Both the position numbers and the translations under genes were made by a program. DNA of 25,134 nucleotides from Chitinophagaceae bacterium (GTDB taxonomy: Bacteria > Bacteroidota > Bacteroidia > Chitinophagales > Chitinophagaceae). Where the stretch lies: NCBI GenBank assembly GCA_947483345.1, contig CANKNL010000011.1:1-25134 (forward strand), given 5' to 3'. Position 1 is the stretch's first letter. Each line of letters starts with the position of its first letter. Below the pieces are notes generated by a model. The model ran no database searches and was not told where the DNA came from. It was given only the letters and a program-made list of their open reading frames with translations. Shown piece after piece: positions 14,752 through 21,669 of this stretch.

Positions 14752-15246
14752 CTAAAAAATTTGTTTCAGACAGTCCCACAATTTTATCTTTTCTGTTTTA
14801 TTTTTTTGTAAATCAGATAAGGCAACAGATGACAGATAGACCTGGTTATTGTAGTGCTGGATCTGGTAATGCGGAAATTGTAATGGTAAGTCAAGAGCCT
14901 CTGCATGCAGTCCAAATAATAATATTTTTTCGGCCTTTAGCTGTTCAGTAATAGTGGTGTAATTCAAATCGCTTTTGTTTGACAGGTTAATTAAAGCGAT
15001 GTCGGCCATACTTAATTTGCAGGCAGTTAATATGCCTAATAAAAAGCTGAGTTCATCATCAGGTAAATAAATAGCGGCTGATGAGTTAACGATTAGGGCA
15101 ATCTTTTTTTGATTACTTCCTAAAAAAGCAACCCTGTCTTTTTGTATGCTGGCCGCAACCGGCTGATCTGTTTTTAAGTCGTATAATGATTTAGTATACA
15201 AATTTTGTATACAGGTGGCCGTAAGCTCAAAGTGATCTAAACTCAT
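14752..15246 (-). CDS. Small conserved-looking protein with similarity in pattern to DNA polymerase III psi (HolD)
   Basis: 164 residues, soluble, no signal peptide. The middle has an alternating strand-helix pattern: 'KKIALIVNSSAAIYLPDDELSFLLGILTACKLSMADIALINL' (48-88), then 'AEKILLFGLHAEAL'. The end 'VYLSSVALSDLQKNKTEKIKLW' (136-157) closely follows the pattern of the E. coli psi C-terminus as I remember it (S-x-A-L-x-D-L-x-x-N-x-x-x-x-x-x-L-W). The central strand-helix-strand also lines up. Psi links the clamp loader to chi and SSB. The link is by eye only, so treat it as a hypothesis. It heads a minus-strand operon with rdgB and a thioesterase gene and is divergent from ilvE with 52 bases between starts. 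Confidence 0.6.
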   Translation of the reverse strand: MSLDHFELTATCIQNLYTKSLYDLKTDQPVAASIQKDRVAFLGSNQKKIALIVNSSAAIYLPDDELSFLLGILTACKLSMADIALINLSNKSDLNYTTITEQLKAEKILLFGLHAEALDLPLQFPHYQIQHYNNQVYLSSVALSDLQKNKTEKIKLWDCLKQIF

Positions 15247-15298
15247 TAAATGCTAATTTATAAACTCTTGTTTTTTTCGTTTCTTTGCAGTAAAATTA

Positions 15299-16369
15299 AT
15301 GAATATGATTGCAGCTGAGCATTTTAATATCACAAAAGTCAAATACAGTAAACTGACCGACATCAATCTTGAAAATTTGCCTTTTGGAAAATACTTTACG
15401 GATCATATGCTGGAAGTGGATTATGAAGATGGCGAGTGGAAAAAGGCTGAAATAAAACCTTATCAACCTTTAGTAATCGATCCTTCCCTGGCAGCCATTC
15501 ATTATGGGCAATCAATTTTTGAAGGGATAAAGGCCTATAAAAATGCATCGGGCGAAGCCTTTATTTTTAGGCCACTGGATAATTTCAAACGCTTTAATAT
15601 ATCTGCCGAAAGAATGCAGATGCCGCAGGTGCCTGAAGCCATTTTTATGGCAGGTATGAAACTGCTTATAGAACTGGATAAGGACTGGATACCACAGCAG
15701 GAAGACCATGCTTTATATATACGTCCGTTTATGTTTAGCAGCGACCATATGATTGGCGTACGGCCAAGTGATAAATATAAATTCATGATCATACTTAGCC
15801 CTACCGGGCCGTATTACAGTGCCCCCATGCGTATTTATGTTGAGGAGCAATATGTAAGAGCAGTGCCAGGTGGCGTGGGTTATGCCAAGGCTGCAGGTAA
15901 TTATGGTGCAGCCATGTATGCCACTGCCGAAGCAAAAAAGAAGGGTTATGATCAGGTTTTATGGACAGATGCTTTTGAACATAAATATGTACAGGAATGT
16001 GGGACGATGAATGTATTTTTTATCATTGGAAATAAGGCTATTACACCTGGATTGGAGACTGGGACCATATTGGCCGGCGTTACCAGAGACAGTGTTATTA
16101 CTGTATTAAAAGAAATGGGGCTTGAGGTAGAAGAAAAGCGTTTAAGTATCGACGAGATAATTGAAGCCTATAAACTTGGGCAGTTACATGAAGTGTTTGG
16201 AACAGGCACTGCTGCAACCATTTCGCCTATAAAGGAGCTTAAATACAGGGATTATGTGATGGAATTTGATGTAGATAGCTGGAAAACAGCACCTGAAGTA
16301 AAAAGTAGGTTAAATGATATACGTTATGGAAAGGTGCCCGATAGCCATGGCTGGATGGAGAAAATTTAA
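15299..16369 (+). CDS. ilvE: Branched-chain amino acid aminotransferase
   Basis: A PLP enzyme that transfers amino groups between glutamate and the keto acids of leucine, isoleucine and valine. The 356 residues fit the longer, type II/eukaryote-like BCAT form. Motifs are 'IHYGQSIFEGIKAYK' (67-81), 'RPLDNFKRFNISAERM' (91-106), 'ALYIRPFMFSSDHMIGVRPSDKY', and the PLP lysine Lys197 in 'GGVGYAKAAGNYGAA' (191-205). 'QECGTMNVFF' carries Glu233, and 'EVFGTGTAATISPI' is near the end. ATG codons at 15299 and 15305 are both possible starts. No terminator was found in the 147 bases before rpsL, which has its own promoter box. Confidence 0.96.
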   Translation: MNMIAAEHFNITKVKYSKLTDINLENLPFGKYFTDHMLEVDYEDGEWKKAEIKPYQPLVIDPSLAAIHYGQSIFEGIKAYKNASGEAFIFRPLDNFKRFNISAERMQMPQVPEAIFMAGMKLLIELDKDWIPQQEDHALYIRPFMFSSDHMIGVRPSDKYKFMIILSPTGPYYSAPMRIYVEEQYVRAVPGGVGYAKAAGNYGAAMYATAEAKKKGYDQVLWTDAFEHKYVQECGTMNVFFIIGNKAITPGLETGTILAGVTRDSVITVLKEMGLEVEEKRLSIDEIIEAYKLGQLHEVFGTGTAATISPIKELKYRDYVMEFDVDSWKTAPEVKSRLNDIRYGKVPDSHGWMEKI

Positions 16370-16460
16370 TGAAAAGAGCCCCTTTATGTCAACCCAAACC
16401 GCCTGGAAAAGTGATTTTTTTAAATATTGTTAATAAAATTTGATTTTTTTTAAGTTTAAG

Positions 16461-16492
16461 TTTCTAAAATCAAATCATAAATCCTACCTTTG
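16461..16492 (+). promoter_or_regulatory. Promoter for rpsL (TTTC, 20-base spacer, TACCTTTG)
   Basis: TACCTTTG at 16485-16492 is an exact TAnnTTTG -7 box, and TTTC at 16461-16464 is one mismatch from the TTTG -33 element with a 20-base spacer. The ATG of rpsL is 25 bases downstream. The region before it (16378-16460) is AT-rich with no gene. Confidence 0.65.
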
Positions 16493-16516
16493 CCGTCCGA
16501 AAATTAAAAGTACATA

Positions 16517-16891
16517 ATGCCTACAATACAACAATTAGTAAGAAAAGGAAGAGAAGTTATTAAAGCTAAAAGCAAATCAAGGGCTTTAGATAGTTGTCCG
16601 CAACGCCGTGGTGTATGTACCAGGGTGTATACTACAACGCCTAAAAAACCTAACTCTGCTTTACGTAAAGTTGCTAAAGTGCGTTTAACCAATAAAATTG
16701 AGGTTATTGCCTATATTCCTGGAGAGGGACATAATTTACAGGAGCACTCAATTGTATTGATACGTGGTGGAAGAGTAAAAGATTTGCCAGGTGTACGTTA
16801 TCATATTGTACGTGGTAGTTTGGATACGGCCGGAGTTAAAGACCGTAAACAAAGCCGCAGTAAGTACGGAACTAAAAGAGCTAAAAAATAA
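16517..16891 (+). CDS. rpsL: Small-subunit ribosomal protein uS12
   Basis: Part of the decoding centre of the 30S subunit. 124 residues, full length. 'MPTIQQLVRKGRE' starts the protein, and 'CPQRRGVCTRVYTTTPKKPNSALRKVAKVRL' and 'GRVKDLPGVRYHIVRG' are the two hallmark loops. Lysines at 43 and 44 (the PKKPNS loop) and the Lys of VKDLPG are the wild-type residues, so there is no sign of streptomycin-resistance substitutions. First gene of a str-type cluster; rpsG follows after 126 bases holding possible regulatory RNA structure. Confidence 0.98.
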   Translation: MPTIQQLVRKGREVIKAKSKSRALDSCPQRRGVCTRVYTTTPKKPNSALRKVAKVRLTNKIEVIAYIPGEGHNLQEHSIVLIRGGRVKDLPGVRYHIVRGSLDTAGVKDRKQSRSKYGTKRAKK

Positions 16892-16892
16892 T

Positions 16893-16994
16893 CACCGATT
16901 TTTAGATTAATAGGGATACCAATAGCGGTGTACCTGTTTACTGAAATCTATAAATTAATATAAACACATACATAAAAGATTCTGCGAAATCTTT
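16893..16994 (+). promoter_or_regulatory. Candidate RNA structures in the rpsL-rpsG intercistronic region
   Basis: CACCG (16893-16897) can pair with CGGTG (16926-16930). TAGATT (16903-16908), inside that loop, can pair with AATCTA (16945-16950) outside it, which is a pseudoknot-like crossing. A separate perfect 7-bp hairpin AAAGATT (16975-16981) / AATCTTT (16988-16994) with a 6-base loop sits 23 bases before the rpsG ATG. In E. coli S7 represses its own synthesis by binding the matching intercistronic region. Whether that applies here is inference from position and pairing only. Confidence 0.35.
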
Positions 16995-17017
16995 AAAATC
17001 AATAAAAAAGCGCTACA

Positions 17018-17485
17018 ATGAGGAAGACACAACCGAAAAAAATACCTTTAGCACCAGATCCCAAATTTAACGACAAGTTGGTTACCCGTTTTGTAAACAA
17101 CCTGATGTGGGCTGGTAAAAAAAGTGGTGCCTACATTATTTTTTACGATGCTTTGGACAAAGTAGCCAAGCAAACCGGCGAAGATGGATATGAGGTTTGG
17201 AAAAAAGCCCTGACTAATATTACCCCAGGTGTTGAAGTGCGTAGTCGCCGTATTGGTGGTGCTACATTTCAGATCCCTGCTGAGGTTCGTACAGACAGGA
17301 AGGTGTCTTTAAGTATTAAGTGGATGATTAAATACAGTCGTGATCGAAATGGTCGCAGTATGGCTGATAAATTAGCTAATGAAATTGTGGCCGCAAGTAA
17401 AGGTGAAGGCGCGTCATTCAAAAAGAAAGAAGATACACACCGTATGGCAGAAGCTAACAAAGCTTTCGCTCACTTCAGAATCTAA
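17018..17485 (+). CDS. rpsG: Small-subunit ribosomal protein uS7
   Basis: Primary 16S rRNA-binding protein that organises the head of the 30S subunit. 155 residues, complete. Hallmarks are the N-terminal basic tail 'MRKTQPKKIPLAPDPKFND', 'LVTRFVNNLMWAGKKSGAYIIFYDAL', 'VEVRSRRIGGATFQIPAEVR' and 'ADKLANEIVAASKGEGASFKKKEDTHRMAEANKAFAHFR'. Cotranscribed with rpsL. A terminator lies 24 bases after its stop, so transcription is largely separated from fusA. Confidence 0.98.
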   Translation: MRKTQPKKIPLAPDPKFNDKLVTRFVNNLMWAGKKSGAYIIFYDALDKVAKQTGEDGYEVWKKALTNITPGVEVRSRRIGGATFQIPAEVRTDRKVSLSIKWMIKYSRDRNGRSMADKLANEIVAASKGEGASFKKKEDTHRMAEANKAFAHFRI

Positions 17486-17506
17486 TTGTCAATTAATAAG
17501 ATATGT

Positions 17507-17536
17507 AAGGCCATCCAGAACAGGGTGGCTTTTTTT
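17507..17536 (+). terminator. Rho-independent terminator between rpsG and fusA
   Basis: Stem GCCATCC (17510-17516) pairs with GGGTGGC (17523-17529), with one G-T pair and a 6-base loop, followed by seven T (17530-17536). Its place inside a str cluster is unusual. Confidence 0.75.
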
Positions 17537-17590
17537 ATTTTCATAGGTCGCTGATCTTGGTTAACCAGCCTTTAAGGCTTCTTTACGGGC

Positions 17591-17621
17591 TTTGTTATTT
17601 GAATAAATTGATGTACCTTCG
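17591..17621 (+). promoter_or_regulatory. Promoter for fusA (TTTG, 19-base spacer, TACCTTCG)
   Basis: TTTG at 17591-17594 and TACCTTCG at 17614-17621 (one mismatch to TAnnTTTG) are 19 bases apart, the expected Bacteroidota spacing. This is the best complete promoter in the window. A transcript starting near 17627 would carry a leader of about 265 nt before fusA. Confidence 0.65.
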
Positions 17622-17649
17622 CGCCGCTAAAAGATACCGTAATATAGGG

Positions 17650-17679
17650 ATGGGACTGTACTTAATTAGCATACTATGA
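17650..17679 (+). CDS. Possible leader peptide 1 (9 codons) upstream of fusA
   Basis: ATG at 17650 opens a nine-codon frame, MGLYLISIL, ending TGA at 17677-17679 inside the fusA leader. Its stop overlaps the ATG of the next tiny frame (ATGA). A frame this short is expected by chance; only its position in the leader and the overlap make it worth noting. Confidence 0.2.
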   Translation: MGLYLISIL

Positions 17680-17750
17680 GAGTTTTTAAAAAACATATCA
17701 AACTGGTCCCAGCGCTTACGGGAATCAATGCAGTTATTAATCTGCGTTAA
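17676..17750 (+). CDS. Possible leader peptide 2 (24 codons) upstream of fusA
   Basis: ATG at 17676 overlaps the previous stop as ATGA and opens a 24-codon frame starting MRVFKKHIKLVPAL and ending INLR, stop TAA at 17748-17750. The peptide is basic. Its last codons and stop lie in the AATGCAG/CTGCGTT hairpin, so ribosome position could choose between the two alternative hairpins. No known family; could be chance. Confidence 0.25.
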   Translation: MRVFKKHIKLVPALTGINAVINLR

Positions 17751-17891
17751 AATAGGAAAAGTATCAAGGGTGCAAGACAGATTATTTTTTTATAAATAAA
17801 ATAGCAGAACATAGTCATCATAATAAGCAGAATCAGATTTCAATTACAATAACATTTTAAATCAAAAATCTTAAATATAAAATAAAACAAA

Positions 17892-20051
17892 ATGGCAGAT
17901 TTACGTTATCAACGAAACTTTGGAATTGCCGCTCACATTGATGCGGGTAAAACAACGACTACCGAGCGTATATTATATTATACCGGCGTTAATCATAAAA
18001 TTGGTGAAGTACATGATGGTGCTGCAACCATGGACTGGATGGCCCAGGAGCAGGAAAGGGGTATTACCATTACATCGGCTGCAACTACCTGTTTTTGGAA
18101 TTTTCCGATGGAACAGGGTAAAAAAATTGCCGATACCAAACAATATAAATTCAATATTATTGATACCCCGGGACACGTGGATTTTACTGTAGAAGTAGAG
18201 CGTTCTTTACGTGTACTGGATGGTTTATTAGCCTTGTTCTGTGCAGTAAGTGGCGTTGAACCACAATCTGAAACAGTATGGCGCCAGGCTAACAAGTATA
18301 AAGTGCCCCGTGTTGGTTTTGTAAATAAAATGGATCGTGCAGGAGCCGATTTTCTTAATGTGGTAAAACAAATTAAAGAAATGCTGGGTGCTAAAGCCGT
18401 GCCTTTACAGTTACCCATAGGTGCTGAAGATAATTTTAAAGGTGTTGTTGATCTGATTACATTAAAAGCAATGGTTTGGGATGATGCCACTTTAGGTATG
18501 ACTTTTAATGAAATTCCTATTCCGGAAGAGATGGCAGAAGATGTGAAAGAATGGCGTCAGCATTTAATTGAGGCGGTTGCTGATTATGATGATAAATTAT
18601 TAGAGAAATTCTTCGATGACCCTAACACCATTTCTGAAGAAGAAATTCATGAAGCGATACGTAAGGCAACCATCGATATTTCTATTATCCCTATGATGTG
18701 TGGTTCTTCTTTTAAAAATAAAGGTGTTCAAACGGCATTAGATGCCATTGTTCGTTACCTCCCCGGCCCAATGGATATTGAAGCGGTTAAAGGCATTAAC
18801 CCGGATACGGGTGAAGAATTATTACGTCATTGTGATCCAAAAGAGCCCTTCAGTGCTTTGGCATTTAAGATCATGACCGATCCATTTGTAGGGCGCTTGG
18901 CCTTTTTCCGGGCTTATAGTGGCCGTTTAAATTCGGGTTCATATGTATTGAACACCCGTACAGGAAAGAATGAGCGTATCAGCCGTATCATGCAGATGCA
19001 TGCCAATAAACAAAATCCCGTTGATTTTATTGAAGCAGGTGATATTGGGGCAGCTGTAGGATTCAAGGATATAAAAACAGGAGATACACTTTGTAATGAA
19101 GCTAATCCGATTGTACTGGAAGCCATGACATTCCCTGAGCCGGTAATCAGTGTGGCAGTAGAACCGAAAACACAGGCCGACGTTGATAAGATGGGTATGG
19201 CGATTGCTAAACTGGTTGAGGAAGATCCTACGTTGCGTGTAAAGACCGATGAAGAAACCGGGCAAACCATTTTAAGTGGAATGGGTGAATTACATCTGGA
19301 GATCATTATTGACCGTATGCGCCGTGAGTTTAAAGTTGAAATCAATCAGGGTGCTCCTCAGGTTGCTTATAAAGAAGCTTTCCAGCATTCAATTGAGCAT
19401 CGCGAAACCTTAAAAAAACAAACTGGTGGTCGTGGTAAATTCGCCGATATTATTTTTGAGATTGGACCCGCAGATGAAGAGTTTTTGAACGACAAAGAAA
19501 AGAATAAAGGTAATTTCCAATTTGTGAATGGTTTATTTGGTGGTAGTATTCCAAAAGAATTTGTACCGGCTATTCAAAAAGGATTTGAAACAGCTATGAC
19601 TACAGGTGTTTTAGCAGGTTATCCCATGGAGAGTATGAAAGTACGTGTGTTTGATGGTAGTTTTCATCAGGTTGATAGTGATGCCATGAGTTTTGAACTT
19701 TGTGCAAAACAAGGATATCGTGAGGCCGGCCGTAAAGCAAAACCTGTTTTACTGGAACCGATTATGAAAGTGGAAGTATTAACGCCTGATCAATACATGG
19801 GTGATGTTACCGGTGACTTAAATCGTCGTCGTGGTATGTTGGAAGGTATGGATAGCAAGCATGGCGTACAGGTTATTAAAGCCAAAGTGCCATTAAGCGA
19901 AATGTTTGGTTATGTAACACAACTGCGCTCTTTATCAAGTGGCCGTGCTACCTCTACAATGGAGTTTAGCCATTACTCTCCTGCACCAAATAATATTGCA
20001 GAAGAAGTGATAGCCAAGCAAAAAGGTAAAGTTAAAATAGGCGAAGAGTAA
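17892..20051 (+). CDS. fusA: Translation elongation factor G
   Basis: GTPase that drives translocation of tRNA and mRNA on the ribosome. 719 residues, against about 700 in E. coli. The G domain has P-loop AHIDAGKT (14-21), switch 'RGITITSAAT', 'DTPGHVDFTVEVERSLRVLDG' and 'NKMDRAGADF'. Domain II includes 'PFVGRLAFFRAYSGRL', domain III 'TDEETGQTILSGMGELHLEIIIDRM', domain IV 'TGGRGKFADIIFEIGP' with 'PKEFVPAIQKGFETAM', and domain V 'GRRKAKPVLLEP'-like 'GRKAKPVLLEPIMKVEVLTP' plus 'RGMLEGMDSKHGVQVIKAKVPLSEMFGY'. It is a housekeeping canonical form without obvious deletions. Neither tuf nor rpsJ follows; a terminator closes the unit. Confidence 0.98.
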   Translation: MADLRYQRNFGIAAHIDAGKTTTTERILYYTGVNHKIGEVHDGAATMDWMAQEQERGITITSAATTCFWNFPMEQGKKIADTKQYKFNIIDTPGHVDFTVEVERSLRVLDGLLALFCAVSGVEPQSETVWRQANKYKVPRVGFVNKMDRAGADFLNVVKQIKEMLGAKAVPLQLPIGAEDNFKGVVDLITLKAMVWDDATLGMTFNEIPIPEEMAEDVKEWRQHLIEAVADYDDKLLEKFFDDPNTISEEEIHEAIRKATIDISIIPMMCGSSFKNKGVQTALDAIVRYLPGPMDIEAVKGINPDTGEELLRHCDPKEPFSALAFKIMTDPFVGRLAFFRAYSGRLNSGSYVLNTRTGKNERISRIMQMHANKQNPVDFIEAGDIGAAVGFKDIKTGDTLCNEANPIVLEAMTFPEPVISVAVEPKTQADVDKMGMAIAKLVEEDPTLRVKTDEETGQTILSGMGELHLEIIIDRMRREFKVEINQGAPQVAYKEAFQHSIEHRETLKKQTGGRGKFADIIFEIGPADEEFLNDKEKNKGNFQFVNGLFGGSIPKEFVPAIQKGFETAMTTGVLAGYPMESMKVRVFDGSFHQVDSDAMSFELCAKQGYREAGRKAKPVLLEPIMKVEVLTPDQYMGDVTGDLNRRRGMLEGMDSKHGVQVIKAKVPLSEMFGYVTQLRSLSSGRATSTMEFSHYSPAPNNIAEEVIAKQKGKVKIGEE

Positions 20052-20128
20052 AGCCTTTTCCTTCCAATAAGATCGGGATTAATGACCGGATAACTGTTTG
20101 TGGAGAAATTGGAAGTGGATATTTTTTT

Positions 20129-20160
20129 AAAACCCCATTCTGAAAAGAATGGGGTTTTTA
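20129..20160 (+). terminator. Rho-independent terminator after fusA
   Basis: A perfect 12-bp stem, AAAACCCCATTC (20129-20140) against 20147-20158, with a 6-base loop and a T tract ending at 20159. It lies 78 bases after the fusA stop. Confidence 0.88.
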
Positions 20161-20243
20161 TATTAATTTTATTCCGATACAGGCTAAAGCTTTGTTTGGC
20201 ATAGTCTTAGCAGCGAAACTGTATCCTCACAAAAAATAAAGAC

Positions 20244-20864
20244 ATGCAAAAATTATTTCTGGCCATCCTGCTTATACTATCCTTACCCGCTTTTGCTCAA
20301 CGCAATAAAGTTAATGCTGAGCATGAAAATTTTTTTCGCATGGGTGTCAAGGGAGGTGCTAATATCAATAAAATAAGCGGTCAGTCATTTCATAGTGGAT
20401 TTAATTTTAATTTTCAGGCGGGCGCTTTTTTGCAATTTAATTTCAGCAGTCGTTTTGGATTGCAACCCGAAGTTAATTTTGTACAAACCTCATCTGAATT
20501 CAGCGATGATCTGTCAAATATTTATGATGATCTTTTTAGAGATGGCAGCCAGAAAAAATCAAAATTAAATTACCTGGAAGTACCCGTCTTATTAAATATA
20601 AATGTTGGCAGCAGCAAAAGAGTAAAGCTGCAAATCGGACCAGCTTATGGCGGGTTACTTAAACAAACCGTAGATAGTTTAAAAAATAAGGTGAATATTT
20701 ATAAACAGGGGGAATGGTCTGCCATTGGAGGGCTATGGATACAAATACCTTTTGTAAATTTTGGGGCAAGGTATAAACTCGGCTTAACAGATCTTAATGG
20801 AATTGATAACCAGCAAAAATGGAAGAGCCAGAGTATACAGGTTTTTGTAGGAGTGACTTTTTAA
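20244..20864 (+). CDS. Outer membrane beta-barrel protein (porin-like family)
   Basis: 206 residues with signal peptide MQKLFLAILLILSLPAFAQ. The mature part has the eight-strand small barrel pattern of the OMP_b-brl_2 type: 'FRMGVKGGANINKISG' at the start, 'FNFNFQAGAFLQFNFSSRFGLQPEVNFVQ' and 'KLNYLEVPVLLNINVGSSKRVKLQIGPAYGGLL'. The last strand is 'SIQVFVGVTF', ending in Phe as expected for BAM substrates. Function unknown; likely a structural or passive outer-membrane protein. It is separated from fusA by a strong terminator, and no convincing promoter box was found in the 80 bases before it. Confidence 0.85.
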   Translation: MQKLFLAILLILSLPAFAQRNKVNAEHENFFRMGVKGGANINKISGQSFHSGFNFNFQAGAFLQFNFSSRFGLQPEVNFVQTSSEFSDDLSNIYDDLFRDGSQKKSKLNYLEVPVLLNINVGSSKRVKLQIGPAYGGLLKQTVDSLKNKVNIYKQGEWSAIGGLWIQIPFVNFGARYKLGLTDLNGIDNQQKWKSQSIQVFVGVTF

Positions 20865-20934
20865 GCGGGATAAAGCAGATACCTCCTTGCAAATATAAAA
20901 TCTGGTTCGTATATTGTTTTCATAATCATCCGCT

Positions 20935-21657
20935 ATGCAAAACATACCATTAGATCATCTGCTGTTAATAGATATTGAAACAGTGTCGGAACGGGCCACT
21001 TTTAACGAGTTACCTGAAGACTGGAAAACGCTTTGGGAAGAAAAAGTAAAACGTATTTTGCCCGATGAGGTATCTGTTTCTGAATTTTATCAGCAACGTG
21101 CTGCTGTCATGGCTGAGTTTTCGAAAGTGGTTTGTATCAGTGTTGGCTATTTTAAAAGTACCGGCAATCCGAGTCTGCTCAGGGTAAAATCTTTTTATGC
21201 TGAGGATGAAAAAATACTGCTGCAGGAATTTATAGCAGCTCTTCAAAAGTTGGAAGCCCATCATCCTAAATGGCATTTTACAGGCCACAATATTAAAGAG
21301 TTTGACATACCGTTTATTTGCCGTCGGTTGTTAATTAACAGTATAATCATACCACCAGTTCTCGATTTTCAGAATATGAAACCATGGGAAACTAACATGA
21401 TAGACACCTTTCAGTATTGGCGATTTGGTGATTACAAACAGTATACGTCCTTAAAATTACTGGCAGCTGCTTTAAACGTGCCTTCGCCTAAAGATGATAT
21501 AGACGGCAGCATGGTTGGTGATGTGTACTGGAAAGAAAAAGATCTGGAACGTATTGTTACTTATTGCCAGAAAGATGTGATCACTACCGGTAATATTGTT
21601 TTACGGTTTAAAAATTTACCACTGCTGCGTGAAGATCAGATTGAGATTGTAAAATAA
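20935..21657 (+). CDS. Predicted 3'-5' exonuclease, PolB-proofreading-like DEDD domain
   Basis: 240 residues, a single DnaQ-like fold. Exo I is 'LLIDIETVSE' (Asp13, Glu15), Exo II 'FTGHNIKEFDIPFICRRLL' (the N-x-x-x-F-D pattern) and Exo III 'YCQKDVITTGNIVLRF' with the DEDDy tyrosine. Also visible are 'FSKVVCISVGYF' and 'SLKLLAAALNVPSPKDDIDGSMVGDVYW', which match the 'PolB-related predicted 3'-5' exonuclease' family. The substrate is presumably single-stranded DNA or RNA ends; the cellular role is unknown. TTG (20887-20889), 20 bases, then TATATTGT (20910-20917) is a weak promoter candidate. It converges on the next gene with 12 bases between stops and no terminator. Confidence 0.87.
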   Translation: MQNIPLDHLLLIDIETVSERATFNELPEDWKTLWEEKVKRILPDEVSVSEFYQQRAAVMAEFSKVVCISVGYFKSTGNPSLLRVKSFYAEDEKILLQEFIAALQKLEAHHPKWHFTGHNIKEFDIPFICRRLLINSIIIPPVLDFQNMKPWETNMIDTFQYWRFGDYKQYTSLKLLAAALNVPSPKDDIDGSMVGDVYWKEKDLERIVTYCQKDVITTGNIVLRFKNLPLLREDQIEIVK

Positions 21658-21669
21658 AGCAACATCAGG

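Larger units (their letters stand above)
17637..17791 (+). promoter_or_regulatory. Candidate structured fusA leader RNA with possible attenuator
   Basis: The 406-base gap between rpsG and fusA holds a terminator, a promoter and this leader. Nested complementary segments are CCGTAA (17637-17642) with TTACGG (17716-17721), TGGGAC (17651-17656) with GTCCCA (17706-17711), and AGTTT (17681-17685) with AAACT (17700-17704). Further down, hairpin AATGCAG/CTGCGTT (17727-17733/17742-17748) is exclusive with AATCTG/CAGATT (17739-17744/17778-17783). The latter is followed by seven T at 17785-17791. The helices are short and no covariation is available. The remaining 17792-17891 is AT-rich with nothing recognisable. 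Confidence 0.4.

Noticed and set aside
15280..15287. TTTCTTTG as -7 box of ilvE
   Set aside because: Lacks the TA at the start of the consensus and has no -33 element at suitable spacing; too weak to list.
16378..16460. Terminator after ilvE
   Set aside because: A T tract is present but no compact GC-rich stem precedes it.
17622..17791. tmRNA, 6S RNA or tRNA in the fusA leader
   Set aside because: No tRNA-like acceptor/T-arm ends, no tag-peptide frame, and no long central-bubble hairpin over its length.
17993..18490. 165-codon minus-strand frame inside fusA
   Set aside because: Antisense to the conserved G domain of EF-G; no recognisable domain, serine/threonine-rich composition of a shadow frame.
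18914..19345. 143-codon minus-strand frame inside fusA
   Set aside because: Shadow of conserved EF-G coding sequence with no motif of its own.
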